A stretch of DNA of 42,059 bases from CAZMCH01 sp964564735 (GTDB lineage: Bacteria > Poribacteria > DTPJ01): assembly GCA_964564735.1 (NCBI GenBank), contig CAZMCH010000029.1, forward strand, positions 1 to 42,059. The letters are read 5' to 3'. The notes under the pieces are model-generated. The model saw only the letters and a list, made by a program, of their open reading frames with translations. It was not told where the DNA came from and did not search any database. Shown here piece after piece: positions 7,847 to 16,057 of the stretch. How positions within the stretch are numbered: position 1 is the first letter of the stretch; each line of letters opens with the position of its first letter. The position numbers were made by a program, and so were the translations under genes.

Positions 7847-9457
7847 TTAGTATTTTAGTTTTATAGATAACTGAATTGAGTTTTGTGATAAATCCTTGCC
7901 TAATTGCCATGATTGTTTTTGCTTGTGTTTTGGTGGAAGTTTGGCTTCTTCATTTTGTTTATTTTTTATTAATATATAACTATATCCAATATTGATTGTA
8001 GAATCCTGAAATATCCTGTATTCAAAAGCTAATGATACTTCATGCCTTTTTTCTGTAATGCCCTCAAGAAAACGCTTTTCCAATCCTTTAGATGTAAAAT
8101 AATCATAAAAACTGCTTCCTATTTCCCCTGTTCTTATTCTATTATATGAAAGTTTAGCCCTAAACTTATCTGTAATATAATTATTTGCCTCAAAAAGCAA
8201 ATCATCAGAATTTGACCCGATCCAATGCCCTAATGGGATACCAAAATGCGAGTAAGTTTGATTAATGCTTTTGTGGGAGTATGTCCAAGGTTCTACACGA
8301 GCATACTCAATACGGAAATCAGAATCTCTAAAATTAAATGGGTCAGTTATTAAAATACCACCGAGAATCGACCAAGAATTTGGCGAATATGTGAAAAAAC
8401 TTTCCTCCGGATGAAAGTCATTCAGGAGCAACGCTGAATAAAACCTTGTATCTGGTATTAGGCATAAATCAAGGTCAAGTGCCATTGTATTATTACCAAC
8501 CTGCCCAAGATAGTCCTCTGCCATCTGATATGGCATAACAGGATTTAATAAGGAAATATGAATTTTATCATATATATATGCTTCCTGCCAGCCGATACAA
8601 ACACCATTTATGGGATAATATTCTAATCTATGTGCAAAAAGGTATTTTTTATCAAGTTTCGTGTCATCTTTACTATTTTCATCTCTAAGGAAACCCATCA
8701 TATTTGTTAATTTCATCTTCCAGAATTCTATCGGAAACCTTATCAAGTCAAATGCAGGATCAATGGCTGATAACTCTACTACACCATGATAGCCCGGTCC
8801 CCATAATACCGTGTCTTTTCCGATTTGTAAATTTGTCCACTTCAACCCGAAAATTATATAGTCATTATACATGGCATTCCAAGGGTATCTATCGGCGTCT
8901 ATATAAGGATGCCATATTGATAATGGTTTTGTATTATAAGATGCTCTTGTATCATTGTAAAAGAAAAAGCTATCTCCAAAGTTTGCTTGTGATGCAACTT
9001 GCAAAGTGCTTAATGTAGAATGAGAGTCTTCTGTTCCTCTTTTTATTTCTGCGTCTTGGTTATAGCCTATTTGCACAACAAATCTTTTTTGCTTATCTCT
9101 CCAATTAATAAAACTTTTATATTCAGGTATATCTAATATACCAAGTCTTGTTAATTCATCATTAAATTCGCTTTTTAGTAGTTCTATCTGTTTTTTTTCT
9201 GTATTTGTAAAATTTATTTCTCCGCTATCTAGTGATTTTGAGATTTTAAAGATCATCTCAGCGACTTCGTCACGAGAATACGGCTTGATATTGCTTAGAT
9301 ATTCCCTAAGAATTCCTTTTGTCTGAAATCTCTCAATGAATTGATAAGACCAATGATCTAAAGGGACAGTAATCGGAGATGATATAATATATTGTGGTAA
9401 AAAGAATATTATGAAGAATAATATAAGAAAATAGATTTTAACGTGGGAATGTATCAT
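7847..9457 (-). CDS. Capsule assembly Wzi-family outer-membrane protein (copy 2)
   Basis: A 536-residue paralogue of the preceding protein with the same order: signal peptide (about 1-27), SLH-like segment (VPLDHWSYQFIERFQTKGIL ... KPYSRDEVAEMIF), then a barrel-like domain. The two share long near-identical runs, for example GKDTVLWGPGYHGVVELSAIDP against GKDAILWGPGYHGVVGLSAIDP, and PVMPYQMAEDYLGQVGNNT against PIMPYQIAEDYFGDIGNNT. They probably arose by tandem duplication, since they are separated by only 32 bases and stay collinear. The ATG at 9457 has no obvious Shine-Dalgarno site. Two different barrels might recognise different polymers or pair in the outer membrane; this is inference. 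Confidence 0.8.
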   Translation of the reverse strand: MIHSHVKIYFLILFFIIFFLPQYIISSPITVPLDHWSYQFIERFQTKGILREYLSNIKPYSRDEVAEMIFKISKSLDSGEINFTNTEKKQIELLKSEFNDELTRLGILDIPEYKSFINWRDKQKRFVVQIGYNQDAEIKRGTEDSHSTLSTLQVASQANFGDSFFFYNDTRASYNTKPLSIWHPYIDADRYPWNAMYNDYIIFGLKWTNLQIGKDTVLWGPGYHGVVELSAIDPAFDLIRFPIEFWKMKLTNMMGFLRDENSKDDTKLDKKYLFAHRLEYYPINGVCIGWQEAYIYDKIHISLLNPVMPYQMAEDYLGQVGNNTMALDLDLCLIPDTRFYSALLLNDFHPEESFFTYSPNSWSILGGILITDPFNFRDSDFRIEYARVEPWTYSHKSINQTYSHFGIPLGHWIGSNSDDLLFEANNYITDKFRAKLSYNRIRTGEIGSSFYDYFTSKGLEKRFLEGITEKRHEVSLAFEYRIFQDSTINIGYSYILIKNKQNEEAKLPPKHKQKQSWQLGKDLSQNSIQLSIKLKY

Positions 9458-9484
9458 TTAAGTATAATATTTCATGAATAGGTT

Positions 9485-10177
9485 TCATTGATCTTCTGTA
9501 GCTTGAGCTTTTGCTTTGTTATAATTTTCAATAGTCCCGATGTCTTGCCATTCACAATCAAGGTAATAAGTCTCAACTTTTCGCCCTTGTTGGATGAGTG
9601 TTTGTATTAAATCGGGCATATCATAATATTGATTCTTTGGAATAATATCAAGCGCAGATGGCGAAACAATATAAATTCCAGCGTTAATAAGAAATTCCAC
9701 ATCTGGTTTTTCTTTAATGGATAGCAAATTGCCATTATTCATATCTAAAACGCCATAAGGCACTTTCATTGAAAATCTTTTTGTTGCCATTGTTAATTCA
9801 GCAGAATTGCCTAAATGTGCTTTATACATATCATTAAAATTTAAATCGGTGAGTAGATCGCCATTCATTGTAAGGAATGGTTCATCATCGAGCAAATGTT
9901 CAACGAGTTTTATAGGTCCTGCTGTCCCACATGGCTCATCATCTTCAAAGTATGTAATTTTGACATTAAGGTTACTTCCATCGTGAAAATATGCCTTGAT
10001 ACTTTCTGCTTTATATTTTACATTTAGAATAATATCTACAAAGCCATATTTTCTTAATCTTTCAATTATAATTTCAAGAATTGGTTTTTTTCCAATAGGT
10101 AAAAGTGGTTTTGGGATTTTATCCGTTAAAGGTCTTAATCTTGCTCCCCTGCCACCTGCAATTATAACCGCTTTCAT
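9485..10177 (-). CDS. Sugar nucleotidyltransferase (NDP-sugar pyrophosphorylase family)
   Basis: Transfers a nucleotidyl group to a sugar 1-phosphate, making an activated sugar. The 230-residue protein has the family signature AGGRGARLRPLT...KPLLPIGKKPI (about residues 7-32), a GTAG segment, the metal/sugar-binding MNGDLLTDL, NAGIYIVSP and a final EWQDIGTIENYNKA. I start it at the ATG at 10177, where AAGGGA lies upstream and the nucleotide-binding strand begins at residue 3. A longer frame to 10231 overlaps the upstream gene and adds nothing conserved. The length fits a catalytic domain without a C-terminal acyltransferase. Sugar and nucleotide cannot be read; neighbours suggest an amino sugar route such as the PtmE-type enzymes beside legionaminate genes. 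Confidence 0.88.
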   Translation of the reverse strand: MKAVIIAGGRGARLRPLTDKIPKPLLPIGKKPILEIIIERLRKYGFVDIILNVKYKAESIKAYFHDGSNLNVKITYFEDDEPCGTAGPIKLVEHLLDDEPFLTMNGDLLTDLNFNDMYKAHLGNSAELTMATKRFSMKVPYGVLDMNNGNLLSIKEKPDVEFLINAGIYIVSPSALDIIPKNQYYDMPDLIQTLIQQGRKVETYYLDCEWQDIGTIENYNKAKAQATEDQ

Positions 10178-10196
10178 AAAAAATTTCCCTTTAATA

Positions 10197-11165
10197 TTAT
10201 CTGTTATCCATATGTTCGGCAAACCATTCAATAGTCATATTTAACCCATCATCTAAAGAAACTTTTGGTTGCCATCCGATTAATTCTTTTGCTTTTGATG
10301 TATCAGCCACCATTTTATCTATGTTCTGATCTTGCAAACGTATCCTAGTTGCATCAAAAAGGACTTCCACTTCCCTACCAATTAAGTTGATTATTTTATC
10401 TGCTAGATCACCTATTGAGATACCATTTCCTGATCCCAGATTTACTGCTTCACCAGATAATTTAGAGTTTTCTGATGACCTTATTATACCATTAATAACA
10501 TCATCTACATATATAAAATCTCTTATTGCGTGCATATCACCAAGAAGTATTGTTGTTTCGTTCAGTGCCTGAGCAATAATCGTAGGTATAATTGCTCTCG
10601 GTGATTGTATGGGTCCATAAGTATTAAATAATCTTATTATTGTTGTTGGCATTCCGTAAAGATGATTAAATCCCTCAACAAGTTTTTCCGCGCCTATATC
10701 ACAACCAGTGTTTGGAGAAAACGCCCTAAGAATACAAGACTCGTTAATAATTTCATCTTTTACATTTCCATAGACTTCTGCAGTTGATATATGGATCAGT
10801 TTTTTTACTTTGTCATTTTTTGCTGAATTAAGTACATTATAAGTGCCAATAAGAGTTCCCTCCAAATAGCTTCTTATATTAATCGGATTAGATGGTATCG
10901 AATCCAAAATACCAAAATGAAAAACTATATTAGTATCTTTTGTTACATAATCAACAATGTCAGGATTTGTAAGATTACCAAAAATAATCTGAATGTTATT
11001 TCTAATATATGCAGGCAGTCTCTCAAGTCCACCCATAGAACCTTGATAATCATTTCTTATGAGAACCTTTACTTTACTACCTAGCTTAACAAGCTGTTCT
11101 GTCAGATGAATTGCCACAAAGTGATCAGCACCTGTTATCAATACTTTCTCATTTCGCCATCCCAT
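10197..11165 (-). CDS. Degenerate SDR epimerase/dehydratase, LegB paralogue lacking catalytic residues
   Basis: A 322-residue protein of the extended SDR family, collinear without gaps with the LegB-like protein encoded next to it (11177-12166) over its first 160 residues. The nucleotide-binding motif TGAGGFIG is here TGADHFVA: Gly12 remains, but Gly15 is His and Gly18 is Ala. The catalytic Tyr152 and Lys156 (SPYSASKIGADK in the neighbour) are Asn152 and Asp156 (SPNTGCDIGAEK). Ser/Thr128 is retained, as are RLFNTYGPIQSPRAIIPTI and RDFIYVDDVINGI. The frame is intact and full length, so it is not a decaying pseudogene. It is 11 bases from the legB-like gene and probably cotranslated. A regulatory, scaffold or heterodimer role with LegB is possible; normal NAD chemistry is unlikely. 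Confidence 0.85.
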   Translation of the reverse strand: MGWRNEKVLITGADHFVAIHLTEQLVKLGSKVKVLIRNDYQGSMGGLERLPAYIRNNIQIIFGNLTNPDIVDYVTKDTNIVFHFGILDSIPSNPINIRSYLEGTLIGTYNVLNSAKNDKVKKLIHISTAEVYGNVKDEIINESCILRAFSPNTGCDIGAEKLVEGFNHLYGMPTTIIRLFNTYGPIQSPRAIIPTIIAQALNETTILLGDMHAIRDFIYVDDVINGIIRSSENSKLSGEAVNLGSGNGISIGDLADKIINLIGREVEVLFDATRIRLQDQNIDKMVADTSKAKELIGWQPKVSLDDGLNMTIEWFAEHMDNR

Positions 11166-11176
11166 TTCTATCCCCT

Positions 11177-12166
11177 TTATACATTATAGCTGTCAATTTT
11201 ATATCTATCAAGAGAATTTGAAAACCAATTAATAGTTCTTGCCAATCCCTCATCAAGCGATACTTGTGGTTCCCAATCCATAATCTCTTTTGCTTTTGAA
11301 TAATCTGCTATAAGTTTTAAAACCTCACTTGCAGGAGGTCTGATTCTTTGATCATCTGTTTCTATTTCTAGTTGTTTTCCCATTATGGACATTATTTTAT
11401 TTACAAGTTCACCAATAGAAACATCTTTTCCTGTTCCAACATTTATTACCTCGCCTATTGTGTTTGGCGATTCTGAGATTTTGATAAAGCCATTCACAGT
11501 ATCATCAACATAGTTAAAATCACGTGTTGGATGTAGTGAACCTAGCTTTATTTTATTAAATTTCAAAGCTTGTGTTATTATAGTTGGTATAACAGCCCTA
11601 GCCGATTGTCTAGGTCCATAGGTATTAAAAGGTCTAAGTATAGAAACGGGCAAATTGTAGGATAAATAGAAACTCTCTGCAAGTTTATCTGCCCCTATTT
11701 TGCTTGCAGAATAAGGTGATTGTCCTTGTAGTGGGTGATTTTCATCAATTGGCGAATATAAGGCTGTTCCATAAACTTCGCTTGATGATGTCTGTATTAT
11801 TCTCTCAACCTCATAATCTCTGGCAGAAGTTAATATATTTAATGTCCCAACAATGTTAGTTTCAACAGCATCTCTAGGATTAATATAGGAATATGGAATA
11901 GCAATACTTGCCCCAAGATGAAGAACAATCTGTTTATTTTTTACTGCTGATCTTACTGATTCTGGGTCTCGGAGTTCGCCCATTATAACTTCTATTTCTT
12001 GCTGAATATCTTTTGGCAAAATTTCCAGCAAGCCCCTATCATTTCTGGAATTATATCTGACAAAAGCAAAGGTTTTAGCACCTAGCCTAACTAATTTTTC
12101 TACTAAATGACTGCCAATAAATCCCCCTGCTCCAGTAACTAAAACCTTTTTGTCTTTCCAATCCAT
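11177..12166 (-). CDS. legB: NAD-dependent sugar-nucleotide 4,6-dehydratase, LegB type
   Basis: An extended SDR of 329 residues that would convert UDP-GlcNAc (or a related nucleotide sugar) to the 4-keto-6-deoxy intermediate. The Rossmann motif TGAGGFIGSH (11-20), TSSSEVYG and Tyr152-x3-Lys156 are all present. IPYSYINP, GQSPYSASKIGADKLAESF and FNTYGPRQSARAVIPTI match what I know of LegB proteins. I start at the ATG at 12166, which overlaps the upstream stop by one base (TGATG) and has AAGGAG before it; a TTG at 12169 is the alternative. Downstream lies a LegC-type aminotransferase gene two places upstream in transcription, so the product is probably aminated at C4. The substrate is inferred from the family. 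Confidence 0.85.
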   Translation of the reverse strand: MDWKDKKVLVTGAGGFIGSHLVEKLVRLGAKTFAFVRYNSRNDRGLLEILPKDIQQEIEVIMGELRDPESVRSAVKNKQIVLHLGASIAIPYSYINPRDAVETNIVGTLNILTSARDYEVERIIQTSSSEVYGTALYSPIDENHPLQGQSPYSASKIGADKLAESFYLSYNLPVSILRPFNTYGPRQSARAVIPTIITQALKFNKIKLGSLHPTRDFNYVDDTVNGFIKISESPNTIGEVINVGTGKDVSIGELVNKIMSIMGKQLEIETDDQRIRPPASEVLKLIADYSKAKEIMDWEPQVSLDEGLARTINWFSNSLDRYKIDSYNV

Positions 12167-12915
12167 CAATTTTTCTCCTTAGCCAATATTTTATTTTCCT
12201 CTATTTTACCATTTGTTTTATTCATTAAATCTTTTTGCATTTTTATTATATCATTGGCTTTTTCTTTGACTTTCGAACCTGATAATTTCTTACTTATGTA
12301 TGATAATATAAGATGACTAGGCATAAAAACAAGCAATAATGTTGCAATAAAAATCTTTATGTCAAGGATAAAATTCCTATGTTCTGCATACCATAATTCT
12401 AACTCAACCTTATGTGGAATAATCACTCTCTTAAAGAACGCTTCGGCAATTTCTTTATCATTTGGTAGTAGCATTTCTTCATTATAAAAATATAAAGAGC
12501 CTAAGCCAGTAATACCGGGTTTCATAGTATATATTTTTTTTGCGAAGTTTTGCTTATATATTGATAATTCCTTTTTTGGTAATGGTCTTGGACCGACAAA
12601 ACTCATATCACCTTTTAAGACATTTATCAATTGCGGAATCTCATTAATCTTTGTTTTGCGTAGAATCGCACCAACCTTTGTAACTCTTGAATCGTTTGGA
12701 TGGATTAATGTGCCTCCGATTATATGCGCGTTCTCAACCATTGTTGCAAATTTGATAAGCTTAAAGGGCTTGTGATTTTTTCCAATCCTTTCTTGAATGA
12801 AGAAAGCCTTGCTTCCAGAAAGTATGTTTAGTATTGGAATGAATATAAAGATCGGTAAAGCTATAATAATACCAAAGAATGACAAGATTAAATCAAAAAT
12901 TCTTTTTAAAAACAT
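12166..12915 (-). CDS. Initiating phosphoglycosyl transferase (bacterial sugar transferase, PglC/WcaJ family)
   Basis: Transfers a sugar 1-phosphate from a nucleotide sugar to undecaprenyl phosphate in the inner membrane, the first step of repeat-unit assembly. The 249-residue protein has FLKRIFDLI, a re-entrant hydrophobic segment (about 7-33), FFIQERIGKNHKPFKLIKFATM and LKGDMSFVGPRPLPKKEL. In the catalytic dyad region the usual Asp-Glu reads Asn91-Glu92 (KTKINEIPQLINVL); the Asp is the nucleophile in characterised PglC. I believe Asn variants occur elsewhere in the family. After the core there is a second hydrophobic helix (about 185-207) and a Lys/Glu-rich tail. It lies between legB-like and legC-like genes, which suggests an N-acetylated 4-amino sugar as donor. 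Confidence 0.88.
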   Translation of the reverse strand: MFLKRIFDLILSFFGIIIALPIFIFIPILNILSGSKAFFIQERIGKNHKPFKLIKFATMVENAHIIGGTLIHPNDSRVTKVGAILRKTKINEIPQLINVLKGDMSFVGPRPLPKKELSIYKQNFAKKIYTMKPGITGLGSLYFYNEEMLLPNDKEIAEAFFKRVIIPHKVELELWYAEHRNFILDIKIFIATLLLVFMPSHLILSYISKKLSGSKVKEKANDIIKMQKDLMNKTNGKIEENKILAKEKN

Positions 12916-12945
12916 TTTAAGTATATTTATCCTTTTTTCGAGATT

Positions 12946-14100
12946 CTATTTCCTTCTTATCTCATTTATGGCGTCAATAACTCTATTGAGGTCTTCATCA
13001 GTTAATTCTACATGGCTTGGAATGTTGATGCCAATATTATATAATTTATCTGATAATTCCATTTTATAAGTCTGAAAATTTCTATAGGGCTTAAGATTAT
13101 GTAGTGGAATAAAAAAGGGTCTAGCCTGAATATTTTTTTTATTTAGATAATCTATGACTTCTTTTCTGTTTTTCCCAAAGCTTTCATCTATCAGAAGCCA
13201 TGAAAGCCAGTAGTTACTAAAAGCCCATTCTTTTTCACAACATACTTTCAGACCTGCTATTTTATTTAGATGATTTTGGTAGAATTTAGCAATATGACGT
13301 TTGATGGTTATGAAATCATCTAGTCTTTCCAGTTGAGCTAATCCTAATGCTGCCTGAATATTCGTTAGTCTATAATTATATCCTACTTCATCATGTATAT
13401 ATTCAATTTTATCGCATCTTGCTTGCGTTGTCAGATGTCTGACTTTATCAGCGATATATTTGTTATCTGTAACAACCATACCGCCTCCACCAGTAGTTAT
13501 TATCTTATTACCATTAAAACTAAAAGCAGAAACATCACTGAGTTTGCCAATCATTTTCCCTTTATACTTTGACCCTAAAGCCTCTGTGGCATCTTCCAAA
13601 ATGAATAGATTATACTTTTGAGCAACTTCAATTAGTGTATCCATATCTACTGGATGACCGTATAAATGAACTGGCAAAATCCCTTTGACTATTCTACCTG
13701 TAGATTTATTGACTAGACTATTATTTGAATAGTTACATTCTTTTTCGATAAATTCCACTGTTTTTTCAACATCCATGCAGAGAGTATCATCTACATCCAT
13801 AAAGACAGGATATGCATTGCAATATCTTATCACATTTGACGATGCGATAAAAGTTAATGATGGAGTAATCACCTCCTCATCAGGCTGAATCCCAAGAACT
13901 ATGAGTGAGATATGCAGTGCAGATGTTCCATTAGTTACAGGAATAGCGTATTCCGCACCAATATATTCAGCGAATTTTTTTTCGATCCGCTCAACAAATT
14001 CTCCTGCGGATGAAACCCAACCCGTATCAAGACATTCCTTAACATATTTCCACTCATTGCCAGATATTACTGGTTCGGAAAGTGGTAGGCGTTTAATCAT
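12946..14100 (-). CDS. legC: PLP-dependent sugar aminotransferase, LegC/PglE type (DegT/DnrJ/EryC1/StrS family)
   Basis: Aminates a 4-keto sugar nucleotide, probably the LegB product, using glutamate and PLP. The 384-residue protein shows PLSEPVISGNEWKYVKECLDTGWVSS at the start, NGTSALHISL (phosphate binding), D170 in LEDATEALGS and the Schiff-base Lys199 in SFNGNKIITTGGGGM. The NGNK form of the lysine motif and the opening residues are typical of the LegC/PglE branch. GAGGAT precedes the ATG at 14100. It sits 30 bases from the phosphoglycosyl transferase gene and 24 bases from a GNAT gene. C4 amination followed by acetylation would give a UDP-bacillosamine-like sugar. A PseC- or PerA-type activity cannot be excluded. 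Confidence 0.87.
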   Translation of the reverse strand: MIKRLPLSEPVISGNEWKYVKECLDTGWVSSAGEFVERIEKKFAEYIGAEYAIPVTNGTSALHISLIVLGIQPDEEVITPSLTFIASSNVIRYCNAYPVFMDVDDTLCMDVEKTVEFIEKECNYSNNSLVNKSTGRIVKGILPVHLYGHPVDMDTLIEVAQKYNLFILEDATEALGSKYKGKMIGKLSDVSAFSFNGNKIITTGGGGMVVTDNKYIADKVRHLTTQARCDKIEYIHDEVGYNYRLTNIQAALGLAQLERLDDFITIKRHIAKFYQNHLNKIAGLKVCCEKEWAFSNYWLSWLLIDESFGKNRKEVIDYLNKKNIQARPFFIPLHNLKPYRNFQTYKMELSDKLYNIGINIPSHVELTDEDLNRVIDAINEIRRK

Positions 14101-14124
14101 TTTATCCTCTATTATTCATTTTTT

Positions 14125-14757
14125 TTAATTTAATTCTTTTATATATACATTAGACACATCAGAACCATGAATGTATATATTTGAACAAAATCGGAAACCA
14201 ACTTTTTCATAAAACCTGTTTGCGCGGGAATTTTCTGCACCTACTATAACCTTAATTTTGCGTATATTTCTCTTTTTACATTCATCAAACATAGTTTCAA
14301 TGAGCCTTTGTGCAATACCGGTTCCCTTTGCATTTTGATTTACTGCAATAGATAGGAGTTCCGTTTCTGTGATTTCAATACTGTCATTTTTCTTTGTTTT
14401 GATTTTTTTAAATGGATAAATAGCAGATTCTATAACTTTTTTCATTATTACAGGGTTAAATAGATTAAATATTAAGATAAAAAAAACTTTTAAGCCATAC
14501 TTTATGAAAAACTCTTTATAGAATTTATTTGTGTTAAAACTTATTGCGACAAATCCAACAACAAAGTTGTCCTTTTCTGCAACAATACAGCAGGTATTCG
14601 ATGATGATATAATTGCTTTATAAAGCAATTTAAGAAATTTTAAACCAAGTTGCGATAAAAAACCACCATTAATTTCTTGCTTATGAATATTGGCACACGA
14701 ATCAACATCCTGATTAATTGCCATTCTTATTATGTAGTTTTCTGATTGATTTATCAT
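14125..14757 (-). CDS. GNAT-family N-acetyltransferase
   Basis: A 210-residue acetyl-CoA-dependent N-acetyltransferase. The acetyl-CoA site is visible as LLSIAVNQNAKGTGIAQRLI (about residues 132-152, with the Q-x-x-G-x-G/A loop), and the C-terminal ENSRANRFYEKVGF is the usual GNAT tail. A basic insertion with hydrophobic stretches (FFILIFNLFNPVIMKK, about 90-115) is less typical and may touch the membrane. No Shine-Dalgarno sequence precedes the ATG at 14757. Its place next to the LegC-type aminotransferase suggests that it acetylates the new 4-amino group. In the bacillosamine pathway that step is usually done by a hexapeptide-repeat enzyme (PglD), so this would be a functional substitution. 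The acceptor is inferred only. Confidence 0.8.
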   Translation of the reverse strand: MINQSENYIIRMAINQDVDSCANIHKQEINGGFLSQLGLKFLKLLYKAIISSSNTCCIVAEKDNFVVGFVAISFNTNKFYKEFFIKYGLKVFFILIFNLFNPVIMKKVIESAIYPFKKIKTKKNDSIEITETELLSIAVNQNAKGTGIAQRLIETMFDECKKRNIRKIKVIVGAENSRANRFYEKVGFRFCSNIYIHGSDVSNVYIKELN

Positions 14758-14805
14758 TTAGTATTAATTTAGATATTTAATTATGCGAGAAATATCAATT
14801 TGCCA

Positions 14806-16035
14806 TTACTTTAAGCAATTATCAATTAATTTTTGGGCAAGTATCTTAATATCATGGTATTTTTCTACATATTCACGACCATTTTTCCCCATTATAGCTC
14901 TTTCGTTAGTATCCATTTTATATAGTTTAATTACAGAATTAGCCAATGCTTGAGGATCATTTGGAGGAACCAAAATTCCGCATTTTGCTTCGTCAATAAT
15001 ATTATTTCCAGGATTACATGACATTATAATTGGTTTTCCTGCAGCGAGATAGTCAAATATCTTATTTGAGCTAATGCCATATTTCGTAAAAAGCTCTGCA
15101 TCCAAAAGAATATGTAAAAAGGCATCAAATTTTGTAAGATATATAGGAACATCGGATTTTGGTATCGGATTTTTAAATGAAATGTTATTTATATCTAATT
15201 GCTTGGCACGTTCTATTAGCCTTTGTTTTTCTGCACCATCTCCAACAAGATCGAATTGAATTTCACTATATCCATCATCCTGAATCTTTTTAGCAGTATC
15301 AATAACAATATCTAGGCCATTTGCTTGACCATGAGCGCCAAGATATAAGATACTAAATTTTTTATCATTATCTTTGCTTTTTATATTATATCCATTAAAT
15401 TTTAGCAAATCAACACCGTTTGGTATCCAAAAAATCTTACTATCATCAATACCAAGTTTGTTTATATAATTATTTGCAGATGGAAGCAATGTTATAATTT
15501 TTTCTGCGCGTTTATATAGGAATTTCTCCAAAGCATACATAATTTTTGCAAAGATACTCTTTTCGCTTAATGCCCCTATATCAATTAATGTTTGAGGCCA
15601 GAGATCGCGAACCTCCATTAAGAATCTTGCTTTGTGATATTTGGCAAGATAATATGCAGAAAGGACAGCAAATAAATGCACACTAGAACCAATAATTACA
15701 TCTGGTTGAGTTATATTTAATTTTCTGGCTTTTCGACCAAAAAAATAAGAACGAAACGAATAACTCAACATATTTATTATTCGTCGCCAATTATTGCCAT
15801 TGTATTTCATTGTCTTAATCCATAAAAATCTCACTCCGTTAACATATTCAATCTTAAAGCTTTCTTTTCCAGAAAGCTTTAGTTCCTCATGTTTTGAATA
15901 GTGGAAACTTGATGCAAAAATCGTTACATCATAGCCCCTGCTAACGAGTTCCTTGCCGAGATCGTAATGACGAGAACCACCCGGCATGTCTGGTGTAACT
16001 GCGTAATGATTAAGTATCCATATAGATTTTGGCAT
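14806..16035 (-). CDS. Glycosyltransferase family 4 (WbuB-like)
   Basis: A 409-residue retaining GT-B glycosyltransferase. The N-terminal half has WILNHYAVTPDMPGGSRHYDLGKEL, the acceptor-side Rossmann fold with the glycine loop; the LMEVRDLWPQTL segment marks the WbuB-type branch. The C-terminal half has SILYLGAHGQANGLDIV, VGDGAEKQRL and KYGISSNKIFDYLAAGKPI, where the donor phosphate and ribose are bound. It acts at the cytoplasmic face on the undecaprenyl-linked repeat unit. Known WbuB relatives transfer N-acetylfucosamine-type sugars, but this cannot be read from sequence. It lies 48 bases upstream of the GNAT gene and 22 bases downstream of a second GT4 gene. Confidence 0.88.
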   Translation of the reverse strand: MPKSIWILNHYAVTPDMPGGSRHYDLGKELVSRGYDVTIFASSFHYSKHEELKLSGKESFKIEYVNGVRFLWIKTMKYNGNNWRRIINMLSYSFRSYFFGRKARKLNITQPDVIIGSSVHLFAVLSAYYLAKYHKARFLMEVRDLWPQTLIDIGALSEKSIFAKIMYALEKFLYKRAEKIITLLPSANNYINKLGIDDSKIFWIPNGVDLLKFNGYNIKSKDNDKKFSILYLGAHGQANGLDIVIDTAKKIQDDGYSEIQFDLVGDGAEKQRLIERAKQLDINNISFKNPIPKSDVPIYLTKFDAFLHILLDAELFTKYGISSNKIFDYLAAGKPIIMSCNPGNNIIDEAKCGILVPPNDPQALANSVIKLYKMDTNERAIMGKNGREYVEKYHDIKILAQKLIDNCLK

Positions 16036-16057
16036 TTATTAATTCCTATATAGTGAC

